A stretch of DNA of 64,000 nt from Lycium barbarum (GCF_019175385.1 NC_083346.1:87000543-87064542), one strand, 5' to 3'; shown: positions 46,566-60,327, numbered from the stretch's first letter. The notes: generated from the sequence alone by a model not told the origin. Numbers and translations are program-made.

Positions 46566-47508
46566 TGAACACTATCATGAAAGAATCTAAATAGGGCTAA
46601 AACACACTATTTATCAAATCCATGAATGCAACTAGGGCTTTAGTAAGTCAAAAAGACATAACCAAGAACTCATAGTGCCCATACCTAGTCCTGAAGGTTG
46701 TCTTAGGAACATTTGCTACCCGAATCTTTAACTGGTGATACCCCGACCCTAAGTTAATTTTAGAGAACACAAAAGCTCCCTGTAGCTGATCAAACAAATC
46801 ATCAATATGAGGAATAGGATACTTGTTTCGAACAACGACCTTATTTAGCTGACGATAATCAATAATCATACGCATAGACTCGTCCTTCTTTTTAACAAAT
46901 AACACGGGAGCACCCCACGTAGAGGCACTCGGGATAATAAACCCCTTATTCAAGAGGTCTTGCAACTGCTCTTTCAATTCCCTTAATTTTGCGGGCGCCA
47001 TCCTATAAGGTGGAATAGAAATAGGACGAGTCTATGGGTCTAAATCAATCTGGAAGACAATGTCACGGTTAGGTGTTATACGAGGAACACATCCGTAAAC
47101 TTGCGTACCACTGAAACTAAATCAATAGATGGAGTATTTGCGCTGGTATTACGGATATATGCCAAATAAGCTATACAACCCTTCTCCACTAGCTTTTTAG
47201 TACTAATGAAGCATATGAATTTCTTAGAGAGGGGACTAGGGTTACCTTTCCACTCAAATCTAGGTGCCCCGGACATAGTTAAGGTAACTGTTTTAGAGTG
47301 ATAGTCTAGAATTGCATAATGCGGGAACAACCAACTCATGCCCAAGCTGACATAAAAATCTACCATGTCTAGGATCATTAAGCCCAAGTACTATATCTCA
47401 TAAATGTAATCGCGCAAGAGGGGTAGACTCTATCTACCACTATAGAATCCCCGACCAGAGTAGATACATGGATAGGGGCATCAAGAGGATCACAAATCAT
47501 ATGCAAAC
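46566..47508 (-). pseudogene. Copy A: Gypsy protease end and RT, truncated
   Basis: Minus-strand frames give the protease tail (ILDMVDFYVSLGMSWL), then the RT N-terminal part with [17 protein letters not shown] and [15 protein letters not shown], broken by stops. Reading on, the RT runs to FIDEIL and then passes straight into LTR sequence near 46565. The rest of RT, RNase H, integrase and chromodomain are missing. Its upstream half is displaced to 58510-60312 by the young chromovirus. Confidence 0.75.
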
Positions 47509-50420
47509 TGTTATATCCCGTGTTTTCGTATAATTGGAAATCGTGAAATAATTACGACTTGTGTGTTATAAGGACATAATTTGATTTTAGTGAATATGAC
47601 TATGTTGGTTATGGAATTATTATTGTTAAGACCTCGGGGAAGGCCGAGAATAAATTTGGAACTTCGTAAATTAGTTTCGGGAATTACAAAACGGGGCATT
47701 TCAAGAATTGGGCCAAAGAAATTACAACTCAAATGAAGCCCAAAAAGAATAAAGGGGGCCGGCCATGTCTTTAGGCCCAAGCCATTTTAAAAGGGTCATG
47801 TGCTATGCACATGACCCCTAAAAGGATATATACTAGTGAACACTTAGAAATATCCAAGAAACAAATCATAAATCAAGAACACCCCAAAGAAGGGCTTCGG
47901 CCGAACCTAAAGAGGAAGGAAAAGAAAAAAAAATTCCAAGCTTGTGTGTGATCCAAAAATCTTGGTTGCTACATATTTGTGAAGTACTCAAGACGCTCTC
48001 CGACGTGGTATAAATAGTTTGGCACGAGGACGACGTTTTCGACAAGTCGGGTTTTCAAGGAAAGGTAAGAATTTTGCCCCTTTTATGTTATAGAATTGAT
48101 GTGAATGTGTTAAGCATTGGAAGTAGATGGAGATCCCGTAATTGTAACGTAAATAGAAAGTCGTGGGTGTGTGTGTGTAGTGTGTTTGGCCGTGAGTTAT
48201 GGAAGGAAAGAAATGGTTTGAATTGATCTTGTTTAAGTTGGCATAATGTGTTGTTGTGACCCTTAGATCGTAATTGATTGATTGTTGAATTAAATTGGCG
48301 GTGGAAAACGAATTCGGATATTATCGGAAAGTGTATATCCTTGGTATTCTTATGTATATCAATGTATATTTTGGGGTGCTATAGACTTTAGATATGAATA
48401 TATATCGATGTTGACGAATTCGGATTGAAACGACGTTAGTTAGAATGTTCGTCGTGAATTTTAATGTTTTGAAGAATTATGGAACTAATGGATTTTGGTG
48501 AAATTTCGTGTATGGTTTGAATTGTAATGAGAATGTGGTTGTATAAGTTTGAATGTGGGACTGAATACAAATAGGTAGATATATAATTGGAATTTTGAAA
48601 GTTTGAATGGAAAGTTGCCAACTTAAGAAATCATGTAGGACTTTGAAGCTAGAGTGAATTGATTGTTGTTTACATTGTTTGGTTGATGTGTGGGCTGTTG
48701 TGGTTGGTTAATTTGAGCCGAGCTACGCCTCGGGGATGTTAGATTTATAGGGGAAATGCTGCCGAAATTTCGGTAGGCAAATATGGAGTTAAAGGCATTT
48801 TTGAGCCTAAGAATCTCAATTGGTAACTTTGACCATTTGCAGATTTTTGACGAAACGGGACTGGACTTTTGGAAGAGCATACGACGTCTGTGAGGTATGT
48901 AAAGCTTCCCAATTCTTTATTTGGCATATCTTAGTGTGTTAGTTGAATATGAGACCTTCCGGAGCATTTCTGCTCCTCGAAACCCGATCCACAGGAAAGT
49001 TACTATTCATTCAATTCGATTGAAGCCTAAAGGCTCCCTTTTGGCTAGAATGCCATTATTCGTCTGAAACCTATCGAAATGTGGTCGGGTAACCTAGAAA
49101 TGATTATGTATGACCCTTGGCATATTACTGCTCGTAAAAATATGTTCGCCACCTCACTTCGACTCGAGGTGGGTCCGCTACCCCAAAATGCCCGATTTGC
49201 CCTTCGGGCCATCTTTGAGAATAGAGTTGAACGTACCACTTCTGATCTTTGGAACATCCTTCCACGGGGTATGTTTGGACTATTCGATGCACTAATCCAG
49301 GTTTTGAACTATATGGACCATTTTGGAATCGTTTTGCAAAATGAAACCTTATGTCGACTAAGTATTCGACTATTTTGTAATAGGATATGATTTATGAGTT
49401 TACTTTGTTTTGAAACACTATTTTGAAATACGATTTGCATTTGTTTGCTCACGACTCCGCTCGTGCCTTATTATGACTTCGTTCACCGGTTCCCGGGCCG
49501 GTTTTGATTCGTGCGCCTTATGACAATTCGGCCGTATGCTGTGTTACGGTTCCCGAGGCTTCGCCATAGGGCCGGGTTCCGTTGGAGTTATGCTGTGATA
49601 TGGCTCGTGATGCGATACGCTCACCGATGATTATGATTATGTTCGGGGATGTACGGAGATTTGAAACCTTCTGGTGTTATGCTGTGTGTGGTGCCAGCGT
49701 CGGAGTGGCGACCACGTTCTTAAGCGTTTGCATGATTTTATTTGCATAAAATATATGTATATGATTCCGATACAGATTTTGACATACCAGTTTGTACCCC
49801 ACTTTGACATTTGATTTGCTTTCGATTTTGATCCATAATTCTGTACTCCGTGCTTTACATACTCAGTACATATTTCGTACTGACCCCCCTCTCTCCGGGG
49901 GCTGCGTTTTATGCCGGCAGGTGCAGACATCGGTGATCCTCCGCAGTAGGCTTCACTTCTTGCTTTTCGGAGTACTCTTACTGGGTCCGGAGTCCACTCT
50001 TGGTACAGACTCCTCTACTCTGTATATACTTTGTATATTTGACAGTTTGGGTACGGCGGGGCCCTATCTCGCCTTATGTTATGTTTTGAATTCGTAGAGG
50101 CCTGTAGTCATCTTTGTGGGGCGAGGGTCCTATGTGTTTATTGTCTGATTTTGCTTTCGGGTCTTAAAGCGGTCTGTTTGATATGATGGCCCCAAATGGC
50201 CCTTTTGTATATATTTGTATTTTGACCGGCGATGTCTATTCCGCCGCTTTGTTTGAGTTTGATTTGATATGACCGCTTAAGACATACTTTCGATATAAAT
50301 TATGTTTGATATAACTTCTTGAAAATTCTGAAATAAGTTTGGATTCGGAAATGAATATGCGATTTGGTCTGGGTACCCAGGTAGGGTGCCAGTCGCGGCC
50401 CACGGGGCTGGGTCGTGACA
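47509..50420 (+). repeat. 5' LTR of young chromovirus
   Basis: 2,912 bp, TGTTATATCCCG...GGGTCGTGACA. The TATA box TATAAATAG at 48009-48017 implies a leader of about 2.5 kb before gag. Small frames here recur in the 3' LTR only because the LTRs are near-identical. Confidence 0.93.
48009..48017 (+). promoter_or_regulatory. LTR TATA box
   Basis: TATAAATAG, with an identical copy at 56098-56106. It is the likely core promoter of the element. Confidence 0.65.
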
Positions 50421-50424
50421 AAAG

Positions 50425-50437
50425 TGGTATCAGAGCA
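50425..50437 (+). other. Primer-binding site (tRNA-Met)
   Basis: TGGTATCAGAGCA begins 4 nt after the 5' LTR. Confidence 0.85.
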
Positions 50438-50623
50438 GTCTGTCCTCGGAATGTCTACAGGCCGTGTCTCGTAGAGTCTTGTTTATCGATGTGTTGTGCA
50501 CCACATCTATAAACGGGAAGCTACAGGGCAATTAGGATGTCACTTTCTTTGAAATCTTAGATCGTGCGATAGAGCTGTGCTATTAGGATGATTATGATCT
50601 GACTCGCCTTTGTGTTTGCAGTG

Positions 50624-53600
50624 ATGCCTCCGAAGAAGGCAACGGCAGCCCAGAAGGGCAAGGCGAGGATTGGAGAGACTAGCCAGGCACAGCGAGCTAC
50701 CCGGGCTCGTGTCTATGATTTGCCTGAGGATGTGCCTCATTCTGAGGGGTCTGCTACACCCCCACTAGTACAGCCTGGAGCAGGACCTTCAGCAGCTCCA
50801 GAGGTCCGTGTACCCGCACCTGAGACTCCAGCTCCTCAGCCAGGGGCGGAGGATAGGACCCTGAGGGAGGCTGTACAGCTGTTGACTACACTGGTAGCAG
50901 GACAGGCTCGCAGGCGCGGGCGGAGGGACGACGATGATGATGACAGGCGGGACAGCCTGAGAGTTCGGGAGTTTTTGCTATGTGGCCCTCCAGAGTTCTT
51001 CGGGTCTAAGCCCGACGAGGACCCCCACGACTTTATTCGGGGGATGCGACGCTCACTGGACTTGGTCAGGGCTTCAGAGACCGAGTCAGTTGAGCTGGCT
51101 TCGCACCGGCTTCGAGATGTGGCTACCCACTGGTACGAGACTTGGGAGCTGTCTAGGGGAGAGGGTGCCCCTCCAGCCACTTGGGATCAGTTTGTGACAG
51201 CTTTCACCCGCCACTTTTTGCCACCAGAGTTACGGCGGGCACGGGCTGATCGATTCTTACGTCTGCAGCAGAGGGGTCGGAGTGTTCGCGAGTATAACCT
51301 TGAGTTTGATTCTCTGGCCCGATATGCACCGGCAGTGGTAGCAGATATGTCCGATCGGATGCACAGATATGTTATGGGATTGGACCGGTATTTGGTTGAT
51401 AGCTGTATGGCAGTGTCATTGCAGGCAGACATGGACATTTCCCGACATCAGGCCTATGCGATGGGTATGGAGGACCGTCGCAGGTCTGATCCGGCTGGCA
51501 GAGATCGAGATAGGAGGCCGCCCAAGAGGGCTAGGTCCGCAGGTTATGCGGGGGATTCTCGAGGCGGACAGCCTCAGCAGCAGCAGTCAGACAGGCATTT
51601 CCCTCCCTCCGGCCGGGGTACTCAGTCAGGCAGCCGGAGATTCGATAGTACAGGACCGTCCGGGGCCAGTCAGAGCTCCAGAGTGGCAGGTTCACAGGTA
51701 CCCAGGGGTCCCAGCCAGGCCAGACCACCCAGGCCCCGTTGTCCTCATTGCGGGAAGTCTCATCCCGGGGAGTGTTACCGAGCGACTGGAGCTTGCTTTT
51801 CGTGTGGTGGTCAGGGCCACTTTATGAGAGATTGTCCTTTGGCTAGCGGTTCTGGTAGTGCTGCTCAGCAGACAGGGTCAGCCGCCGGTTCTTCTTCTGC
51901 TCCATCAGTTGCACGCCCTGGAGGGCGAGGTATTTCAGCACCGGCAGGACGCGGTCGAGGCCGCGGTGGCACTTCAGGTTCTAGCGGTCCCTCGAACCGC
52001 ATATATGCTTTGGCCAGCCGCCAGGATCAGGAGGCTTCGCCAAACGTCGTCACAGGTACATTGCTGGTTTTCTCCAGATCTGTATATGCATTGATTGACC
52101 CTGGCTCTACTTTATCATATATTTCCCCGCTCGTTGCTAGTAAGATTGGGATAGTGTCTGAGCCTATAGAACCATTTGAGGTAGCTACGCCAGTTGGGGA
52201 TTTTATTATAGCGAGACAGATTTATAAGGATTGTTCTGTGACCATTTATGATCGTAGCACTAAGGCTGATTTGATAGAGTTAGACATGCTCGAGTTTGAC
52301 GTCATTATGGGCATGGACTGGTTGTCTTCCTGTTATGCTAATGTCGACTGCCAGAAAAAGGTAGTCCGTTTTCAGTTTCCAGGAGAACCAGTCATAGAGT
52401 GGTTCGGATCTACAGCATCGCCGAGGGGTAAGTTTATTTCATACCTCAAGGCTAAGAAGATGATCCAGAAGGGGTATATCTATCATTTGGTTCGTGTGCA
52501 CGATACTGCCGCGGAGGTACCTACCCTTCAGTCTGTTCCGGTCGTCAGCGAGTTTCCAGATGTTTTTCCTGACGAGCTTCCTGGCCTTCCGCCTGAGCGG
52601 GAGATTGATTTTTCTATTGAGTTGATGCCGGATACGCAGCCTATATCTATTCCTCCGTACAGAATGGCACCAGCTGAGTTGAAGGAGTTGAAGGAGCAGC
52701 TGAAAGATTTGCTGGATAAGGGCTTTATTAGACCCAGCACATCACCCTGGGGAGCGCCGGTGCTGTTTGTCAGAAAGAAAGACGGGTCATTGCGGATGTG
52801 TATCGACTACCGGCAGCTGAATAAGGTGACTGTTAAGAATAAATATCCCCTCCCCCGGATTGATGACTTGTTTGACCAGCTGCAGGGTGCTAGACACTTT
52901 TCAAAGATAGATCTGCGTTCTGGTTATCATCAGGTGCGAGTACGGGAGTCAGATATCCCGAAGACTGCTTTCAGGACCCGATACGGGCATTATGAGTTCA
53001 GAGTTATGTCTTTCGGGCTGACTAATGCTCCAGCGGTGTTTATGGATCTGATGAACCGGGTATTTCGGCCATTCCTGGACATGTTTGTTATTGTGTTTAT
53101 TGATGATATCCTGATTTACTCGCGATCAGCCGAGGAGCATTCAGATCACTTGCGGACGGTACTTGGCATTCTCCGTCAGCAGAAGTTATATGCTAAATTC
53201 TCTAAATGCGAGTTCTGGTTGACTTCTGTGGCATTCTTGGGTCATATTGTCGGCGCAGACGGTATTCGGGTCGATACGCAGAAGATTGAGGCTGTGCAGA
53301 ATTGGCCCAGGCCTACTACACCGACTGAGGTACGCAGTTTTCTGGGATTGGCTGGGTATTATCGCAGGTTTGTGGAGGACTTCTCTTCCATTGCAGCACC
53401 ACTGACGAGGCTTACCCAGAAAGCAGCAAAATTCCAGTGGTCGGATGCCTGCGAGCGCAGCTTTCAGATGCTGAAGGAGAGATTGATTACAGCACCAGTT
53501 CTGGCTCTTCCAGAGGGATCTGATGGGTATGTTGTATATTGTGACGCCTCTGGTATTGGGATAGGATGTGTATTGATGCAGCACGGTCGAGTTATAGCCT

Positions 53601-55423
53601 ATGCTTCCCGGCAGCTCAGACCGCACGAGAAGAACTATCCCACTCATGATCTTGAGTTGGCCGCGGTGATTCATGCTTTGAAGATTTGGCGGCATTATTT
53701 ATATGGGGTCCATGTTGATATCTATACGGACCATAAGAGTCTCCAGTATATTTTCAGACAGAAGGAACTAAATTTGCGGCAGCGGAGATGGCTTGAGTTA
53801 CTAAAGGATTACGACGTTGATATTCTGTACCATCCGGGGAAAGCCAATGTGGTAGCTGATGCGCTTAGCCGCAAGTCCGTGGGCAGTCTGGCTGATGTTC
53901 CATCTGATAAGAGAGATTTGGTTCGTGATATTCATCAGCTGGCCAGCCTCGGAGTTCGTTTGGTGGATTCTGGAGATTCTGGGATTTCTGTTCGTCCAGT
54001 TGCTGAGTCATCTATTATTCAGGAGGTAAAGCAGCGCCAGTTTGAGGATCCTCTTTTGATTCAGTACAGAGATGTGGCCCTTAGTAAATCAAAGACTCAG
54101 TTTGAGATCTCGCCTGACGGAGTATTATTATATGACGACAAATTCTGTGTACCGGACGTTGCGGGCTTACGGCGACAGATTATGGGCGAGGCCCATAATG
54201 CACGATATTCTGTCCATCCTGGTTCCACTAAAATGTACCGGGACCTCAGGTGTTTGTATTGGTGGGACGGCATGAAGAAAGATATTGCTGAGTTTGTTAG
54301 TCAGTGCCCGAACTGCCAGCAAGTTAAGATCGAGCATCAGAAGCCCGGTGGATTATTACAGGAGATGGAAATTCCAGCCTGGAAATGGGAGATGATTAAT
54401 ATGGATTTCGTTGTTGGACTACCGCGCACTCCACGCAGGTACGACTCTATCTGGGTTGTTGTTGACAGGCTAACGAAATCAGCCCATTTCCTTCCGGTTC
54501 GGACTACTTATTCGGCTGAGGACTATGCCAGATTGTATATCAGAGAGATAGTCAGACTTCACGGAGTCCCGATATCTATTATTACTGACCGAGGTACCCA
54601 GTTTACAGCAAATTTCTGGAGGTCATTTCAGGAGGGATTAGGGACTCAGGTGAGTCTCAGTACAGCTTTTCACCCCCAGTCCGACGGGCAGGCCGAGCGC
54701 ACTATTCAGACGCTCGAAGATATGTTGCGGGCCTGCGTTATTGATTTCAGGGGCAGCTGGGATGATCATTTGCCGCTTATTGAGTTTGCCTATAATAATA
54801 GTTATCACTCCAGCATTCAGATGGCTCCGTACGAGGCCCTTTATGGCAGGAGATGCAGGTCTCCTATTGGCTGGTTTGACGTGGGCGAGACTAAGTTGAT
54901 TGGGCCAGATGTGATCCAGGAGGCTGTAGATAAGGTAAAGCTTATTCGAGAACGATTATTGGCTGCTCAGAGTCGACAGAAAGCTTATGCAGATAGACGA
55001 CGTCGACCGTTAGAGTTCCGGATTGGCGACTGGGTATTCCTGAAGGTGTCGCCCATGAAGGGTGTCGTGAGATTCGGTAAAAAGGGTAAGTTGAGCCCCC
55101 GGTACATTGGACCGTATCAGATCGTGCGAAAGATAGGCGAGGTCGCCTATGAGCTAGACTTACCATCCGACTTGGAGGCCGTACACCCGGTGTTTCATGT
55201 GTCTATGTTGCGGAAATGTATTGGTGATCCTGCCAGGATATTCCCAGTAGATGACATTCAGGTGACGGAGCAGTTATCTTATGACGAGCAGCCTGTATCT
55301 ATTCTGGATCGACAGGTGCGGAGACTACGCACTAAAGAAGTGCCCTCCGTCAAAGTCCTGTGGCGCAACAATAATCGGGAGGAGATGACTTGGGAGGCGG
55401 AGGACGAGATGAAGAAAAAATAA
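50624..55423 (+). CDS. Chromovirus Gag-Pol polyprotein, 1,599 aa
   Basis: One open frame for the capsid and all replication enzymes. The start is the ATG at 50624 ([12 protein letters not shown]); the frame is open 4 codons upstream but from a GTG. Approximate residues: Gag core 110-260; zinc knuckle [14 protein letters not shown] 391-404; protease Asp492 in IDPGST; RT from about 680 with FIDDILIYS (Asp827, Asp828); RNase H with Asp974 in YCDASG; integrase zinc-binding region about 1193-1236 with Cys1228 and Cys1231; integrase Asp1261, Asp1322 and Glu1358, the last two 35 apart; GPY/F-type segment near 1491-1506; chromodomain from about 1546. All catalytic residues I could check are present. 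The frame ends KKK-TAA. The next codons read PRLF, which matches the usual family ending, so the stop probably trims the chromodomain tail. Confidence 0.93.
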   Translation: MPPKKATAAQKGKARIGETSQAQRATRARVYDLPEDVPHSEGSATPPLVQPGAGPSAAPEVRVPAPETPAPQPGAEDRTLREAVQLLTTLVAGQARRRGRRDDDDDDRRDSLRVREFLLCGPPEFFGSKPDEDPHDFIRGMRRSLDLVRASETESVELASHRLRDVATHWYETWELSRGEGAPPATWDQFVTAFTRHFLPPELRRARADRFLRLQQRGRSVREYNLEFDSLARYAPAVVADMSDRMHRYVMGLDRYLVDSCMAVSLQADMDISRHQAYAMGMEDRRRSDPAGRDRDRRPPKRARSAGYAGDSRGGQPQQQQSDRHFPPSGRGTQSGSRRFDSTGPSGASQSSRVAGSQVPRGPSQARPPRPRCPHCGKSHPGECYRATGACFSCGGQGHFMRDCPLASGSGSAAQQTGSAAGSSSAPSVARPGGRGISAPAGRGRGRGGTSGSSGPSNRIYALASRQDQEASPNVVTGTLLVFSRSVYALIDPGSTLSYISPLVASKIGIVSEPIEPFEVATPVGDFIIARQIYKDCSVTIYDRSTKADLIELDMLEFDVIMGMDWLSSCYANVDCQKKVVRFQFPGEPVIEWFGSTASPRGKFISYLKAKKMIQKGYIYHLVRVHDTAAEVPTLQSVPVVSEFPDVFPDELPGLPPEREIDFSIELMPDTQPISIPPYRMAPAELKELKEQLKDLLDKGFIRPSTSPWGAPVLFVRKKDGSLRMCIDYRQLNKVTVKNKYPLPRIDDLFDQLQGARHFSKIDLRSGYHQVRVRESDIPKTAFRTRYGHYEFRVMSFGLTNAPAVFMDLMNRVFRPFLDMFVIVFIDDILIYSRSAEEHSDHLRTVLGILRQQKLYAKFSKCEFWLTSVAFLGHIVGADGIRVDTQKIEAVQNWPRPTTPTEVRSFLGLAGYYRRFVEDFSSIAAPLTRLTQKAAKFQWSDACERSFQMLKERLITAPVLALPEGSDGYVVYCDASGIGIGCVLMQHGRVIAYASRQLRPHEKNYPTHDLELAAVIHALKIWRHYLYGVHVDIYTDHKSLQYIFRQKELNLRQRRWLELLKDYDVDILYHPGKANVVADALSRKSVGSLADVPSDKRDLVRDIHQLASLGVRLVDSGDSGISVRPVAESSIIQEVKQRQFEDPLLIQYRDVALSKSKTQFEISPDGVLLYDDKFCVPDVAGLRRQIMGEAHNARYSVHPGSTKMYRDLRCLYWWDGMKKDIAEFVSQCPNCQQVKIEHQKPGGLLQEMEIPAWKWEMINMDFVVGLPRTPRRYDSIWVVVDRLTKSAHFLPVRTTYSAEDYARLYIREIVRLHGVPISIITDRGTQFTANFWRSFQEGLGTQVSLSTAFHPQSDGQAERTIQTLEDMLRACVIDFRGSWDDHLPLIEFAYNNSYHSSIQMAPYEALYGRRCRSPIGWFDVGETKLIGPDVIQEAVDKVKLIRERLLAAQSRQKAYADRRRRPLEFRIGDWVFLKVSPMKGVVRFGKKGKLSPRYIGPYQIVRKIGEVAYELDLPSDLEAVHPVFHVSMLRKCIGDPARIFPVDDIQVTEQLSYDEQPVSILDRQVRRLRTKEVPSVKVLWRNNNREEMTWEAEDEMKKK

Positions 55424-55583
55424 CCCCGCTTGTTTCCGACATCCACAGGTAATCTCATTTCTTTTTCAGTTTGTTGTGTTGATTGATAAAATGAATTATG
55501 TATGTCATTATTAAAAAGGGACACTCCTGCCTTGATCATAGGACCTTATAAGATTAATTTAACATTCGGGGACGAATGTTCTT

Positions 55584-55596
55584 AAGGGGGGGAGGA
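55584..55596 (+). other. Polypurine tract
   Basis: AAGGGGGGGAGGA lies directly before the 3' LTR. Confidence 0.85.
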
Positions 55597-58509
55597 TGTT
55601 ATATCCCGTGTTTTCGTATAATTGGAAATCGTGAAATAATTACGACTTGTGTGTTATAAGGACATAATTTGATTTTAGTGAATATGACTATGTTGGTTAT
55701 GGAATTATTATTGTTAAGACCTCGGGGAAGGCCGAGAATAAATTTGGAACTTCGTAAATTAGTTTCGGGAATTACAAAACGGGGCATTTCAAGAATTGGG
55801 CCAAAGAAATTACAACTCAAATGAAGCCCAAAAAGAATAAAGGGGGCCGGCCATGTCTTTAGGCCCAAGCCATTTTAAAAGGGTCATGTGCTATGCACAT
55901 GACCCCTAAAAGGATATATACTAGTGAACACTTAGAAATATCCAAGAAACAAATCATAAATCAAGAACACCCCAAAGAAGGGCTTCGGCCGAACCTAAAG
56001 AGGAAGGAAAAGAAAAAAAAAATTCCAAGCTTGTGTGTGATCCAAAAATCTTGGTTGCTACATATTTGTGAAGTACTCAAGACGCTCTCCGACGTGGTAT
56101 AAATAGTTTGGCACGAGGACGACGTTTTCGACAAGTCGGGTTTTCAAGGAAAGGTAAGAATTTTGCCCCTTTTATGTTATAGAATTGATGTGAATGTGTT
56201 AAGCATTGGAAGTAGATGGAGATCCCGTAATTTTAACGTAAATAGAAAGTCGTGGGTGTGTGTGTGTAGTGTGTTTGGCCATGAGTTATGGAAGGAAAGA
56301 AATGGTTTGAATTGATCTTGTTTAAGTTGGCATAATGTGTTGTTGTGACCCTTAGATCGTAATTGATTGATTGTTGAATTAAATTGGCGGTGGAAAACGA
56401 ATTCGGATATTATCGGAAAGTGTATATCCTTGGTATTCTTATGTATATCAATGTATATTTTGGGGTGCTATAGACTTTAGATATGAATCTATATCGATGT
56501 TGACGAATTCGGATTGAAACGACGTTAGTTAGAATGTTCGTCGTGAATTTTAATGTTTTGAAGAATTATGGAACTAATGGATTTTGGTGAAATTTCGTGT
56601 ATGGTTTGAATTGTAATGAGAATGTGGTTGTATAAGTTTGAATGTGGGACTGAATACAAATAGGTAGATATAGAATTGGAATTTTGAAAGTTTGAATGGA
56701 AAGTTGCCAACTTAAGAAATCATGTAGGACTTTGAAGCTAGAGTGAATTGATTGTTGTTTACATTGTTTGGTTGATGTGTGGGCTGTTGTGGTTGGTTAA
56801 TTTGAGCCGAGCTACGCCTCGGGGATGTTAGATTTATAGGGGAAATGCTGCCGAAATTTCGGTAGGCAAATATGGAGTTAAAGGCATTTTTGAGCCTAAG
56901 AATCTCAATTGGTAACTTTGACCATTTGCAGATTTTTGACGAAACGGGACTGGACTTTTGGAAGAGCATACGACGTCTGTGAGGTATGTAAAGCTTCCCA
57001 ATTCTTTATTTGGCATATCTTAGTGTGTTAGGTGAATATGAGACCTTCCGGAGCATTTCTGCTCCTCGAAACCCGATCCACAGGAAAGTTACTATTCATT
57101 CAATTCGATTGAAGCCTAAAGGCTCCCTTTTGGCTAGAATGCCATTATTCGTCCGAAACCTATCGAAATGTGGTCGGGTAACCTAGAAATGATTATGTAT
57201 GACCCTTGGCATATTACTGCTCGTAAAAATATGTTCGCCACCTCACTTCGACTCGAGGTGGGTCCGCTACCCCAAAATGCCCGATTTGCCCTTCGGGCCA
57301 TCTTTGAGAATAGAGTTGAACGTACCACTTCTGATCTTTGGAACATCCTTCCACGGGGTATGTTTGGACTATTCGATGCACTAATCCAGGTTTTGAACTA
57401 TATGGACCATTTTGGAATCGTTTTGCAAAATGAAACCTTATGTCGACTAAGTATTCGACTATTTTGTAATAGGATATGATTTATGAGTTTACTTTGTTTT
57501 GAAACACTATTTTGAAATACGATTTGCATTTGTTTGCTCACGACTCCGCTCGTGTCTTATTATGACTTCGTTCACCGGTTCCCGGGCCGGTTTTGATTCG
57601 TGCGCCTTATGACAATTTGGCCGTATGCTGTGTTACGGTTCCTGAGGCTTCGCCATAGGGCCGGGTTCCGTTGGAGTTATGCTGTGATATGGCTCGTGAT
57701 GCGATACGCTCACCGATGATTATGATTATGTTCGGGGATGTACGGAGATTTGAAACCTTCTGGTGTTATGCTGTGTGTGGTGCCAGCGTCGGAGTGGCGA
57801 CCACGTTCTTAAGCGTTTGCATGATTTTATTTGCATAAAATATATGTATATGATTCCGATATAGATTTTGACATACCAGTTTGTACCCCACTTTGACATT
57901 TGATTTGCTTTCGGTTTTGATCCATAATTCTGTACTCCGTGCTTTACATACTCAGTACATATTTCGTACTGACCCCCCTCTCTCCGGGGGCTGCGTTTTA
58001 TGCCCGCAGGTGCAGACATCGGTGATCCTCCGCAGTAGGCTTCACTTCTTGCTTTTCGGAGTACTCTTACTGGGTCCGGAGTCCACTCTTGGTACAGACT
58101 CCTCTACTCTGTATATACTTTGTATATTTGACAGTTTGGGTACGGCGGGGCCCTGTATCGCCTTATGTTATGTTTTGAATTCGTAGAGGCCTGTAGTCAT
58201 CTTTGTGGGGCGAGGGTCCTATGTGTTTATTGTCTGATTTTGCTTTCGGGTCTTAAAGCGGTCTGTTTGATATGATGGCCCCAAATGGCCCTTTTGTATA
58301 TATTTGTATTTTGACCGGCGATGTCTATTCCGCCGCTTTGTTTGAGTTTGATTTGATATGACCGCTTAAGACATACTTTCGATATAAATTATGTTTGATA
58401 TAACTTCTTGAAAATTCTGAAATAAGTTTGGATTCGGAAATGAATATGCGATTTGGTCTGGGTACCCAGGTAGGGTGCCAGTCGCGGCCCACGGGGCTGG
58501 GTCGTGACA
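55597..58509 (+). repeat. 3' LTR of young chromovirus
   Basis: 2,913 bp, same ends as the 5' LTR, about 14 substitutions by eye. Confidence 0.93.
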
Positions 58510-60312
58510 CAAACCCATAGAAAAATATGAAGACACATATGAAAAAGTAGAATCCGGATCAAATAAAACAGAAGCCATCCGGTCATAAACTGAGATAGTA
58601 CCTGTGATGACGACACCGGAGGCCTCAGCCTCGGGTCTACCTGGGAAAGCGTATAAGTGACCGCGCCCTCCTATAGCCTGTGATACATTGCGATTACCCT
58701 GTCCAGTCTGAGCCCCACCCTACCGGGCTGCATTCCACCTCTGTCTACCTGAGGACCGTCTCTGTTTGGCTGAACGCCACTCCCTACCGGTGGTGTGGCC
58801 GTCCCGCCTTGCCGGTGCACGGTCTTTGCCTCCTCTATCTGGTGCAAATGGAGCTCGGGATGCTTGATACTGAGTCCCCTGACCAACCTGTCTGAGTCTG
58901 GGGGAAAACCTCCTAATATGCCCTAGCTCATCATACTCGTAAATAGAATGGTCTAGTGTAGGTCGCTGAATAGAAGCTGATGGCGCGGTATAACCCCCAT
59001 GCTGACCCGAAGACTGATAATTGGCCCCTAACTGACACCTGTATAGCGGACTGAACCGGACGCCCTGAATACACCTAAGAACTCTGACCCTTAGAGAAGG
59101 AGTTGCTGAAATTCCTGCACCTTCGGGCTTTTTTGTCTACCTGCTTTGCATGACTTTCCTGTCCAATTACCTCTACAACACGGGCATGCTCCACTACCTC
59201 CTGGAATAAAGCCCAGTGGCTACAAGCTGAAGAGTCGATAACTGAAGTCCAGTGTTCAATCCTTTCATGGAACGCCTGATCCTCTCCTCCTCAGTAGGCA
59301 GCAACTGATGAGCATATCGGGACAAAGAATGGAAACAAGACTCATAAATAGCAACAAATGAGTTCCTTGGATCAATATTAGCAAACTCATCCTTCTTTCT
59401 GTCCCTCAGAGTACGCGAAACATACATACCTAGAAAAACTTAATAGAACTAAACCCAAGTCAATTGAGGTGACCCCGATGGCCTGCACTCCATATATGCC
59501 CTTCACTACAACTTGGCATTCCCCAAGAACTGAAAAGTCATTAATTCAACACCATACTTGTCCACCGCCCGCATCTTATGGAGCCTCTCATGACAATATA
59601 TGATGAACTCGTACACATCCTCTGACTCAGTGCCATAGAAAATCGAAGGCTTCATTTTAGTGAACCTCCAAAATAAATCATGCTCCTCACCGATCATGAT
59701 CGGCCCTACAACTGGCCTCAGAAATGCCTCAAAACCCCGAACTTAATCCAAGTGAGGAACACTGAAGGGGCATGCTGAACTCCTGGAGCCTGAACTCTGT
59801 CCGGAACTGGGGTTGCTATCCCTGCACCTCTACTAGTTAGAGCGGCTGGTATTGCTCCGGCCTGTGCCAATCTATGTAACCAGTTCAGCACCTGAGCCAT
59901 AGCATCTGGTATACCTGAAGCAGCTGCAGCCCCAGGATGAACTGGCACTGCCGTTGGCTGAGCTGGTGCGGTTGCATCTCCCGCATCCTTATTAGGTGCC
60001 ACGGAGGCACGGGATCAACTGTTAGGACTCCGCTCCCAACCGGTGTTGTTCCTCTACCTACTCCTCTACCTCCACCTCTACCTCAGGCTGCTGCCGCACA
60101 TGTTCTCGCAATATGGGAGAGAATGAAGGATAGTCAGATACCAATTTGAATTATCCAGATATCAATTAGAATCAACTAGCACGAAAGAAAGGAAGAAAAG
60201 GGAATTTTCCTAGTGTCTGGTAGCCTCTCGAAGATAAGTACAGACGTGTCCGTACCGATCTACAAGACTCTACTAAACATGTCCTTGAACGACAAGATCA
60301 ATGAACCTAAAT
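58510..60312 (-). pseudogene. Copy A: Gypsy gag and start of protease (decayed)
   Basis: Minus-strand frames from 60002 read MAPNKDAGDATAPAQ, an alanine/proline-rich Gag N terminus. The Gag core follows (LFWRFTKMKPSIFYGTESED near 59680, then LPTEEERIRRSMKGL near 59280). The protease start FDPDSTFSYVSSYF lies near 58550. Frames are broken several times. It lies downstream of the PBS at 60313-60323 and originally continued at 47508, before the 11-kb insertion. Confidence 0.75.
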
Positions 60313-60323
60313 ATCTGATACCA
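60313..60323 (-). other. Primer-binding site of copy A
   Basis: On the minus strand TGGTATCAGAT lies 4 nt past the LTR end (60328). tRNA-Met type with one changed base. Confidence 0.7.
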
Positions 60324-60327
60324 ACTC

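Larger units (their letters stand above)
47504..58514 (+). mobile_element. Young Tekay/Del-type chromovirus with TSD
   Basis: The element proper is 47509-58509 (11,001 bp). The target duplication CAAAC lies at 47504-47508 and 58510-58514. It has a 2,912-bp 5' LTR, PBS, a single gag-pol frame, polypurine tract and a 2,913-bp 3' LTR. By eye I count about 14 substitutions and one A-run length change between the LTRs, roughly 0.5%, so this is a recent insertion. It lies in the minus-strand element of copy A. The same target, uninterrupted, is seen in copy B at about 63100-63160. Confidence 0.95.

Noticed and set aside
49079..49390. 103-aa frame repeated at 57168-57479
   Set aside because: It lies in the LTR of the young chromovirus. 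Conservation reflects recent LTR identity. No domain recognised.
50612..50623. Extension of the chromovirus polyprotein by four codons
   Set aside because: It would start at GTG. The ATG at 50624 is the normal eukaryotic start.
53186..53695. 169-aa antisense frame in the chromovirus RT/RNase H
   Set aside because: A shadow of the coding frame with no domain of its own.
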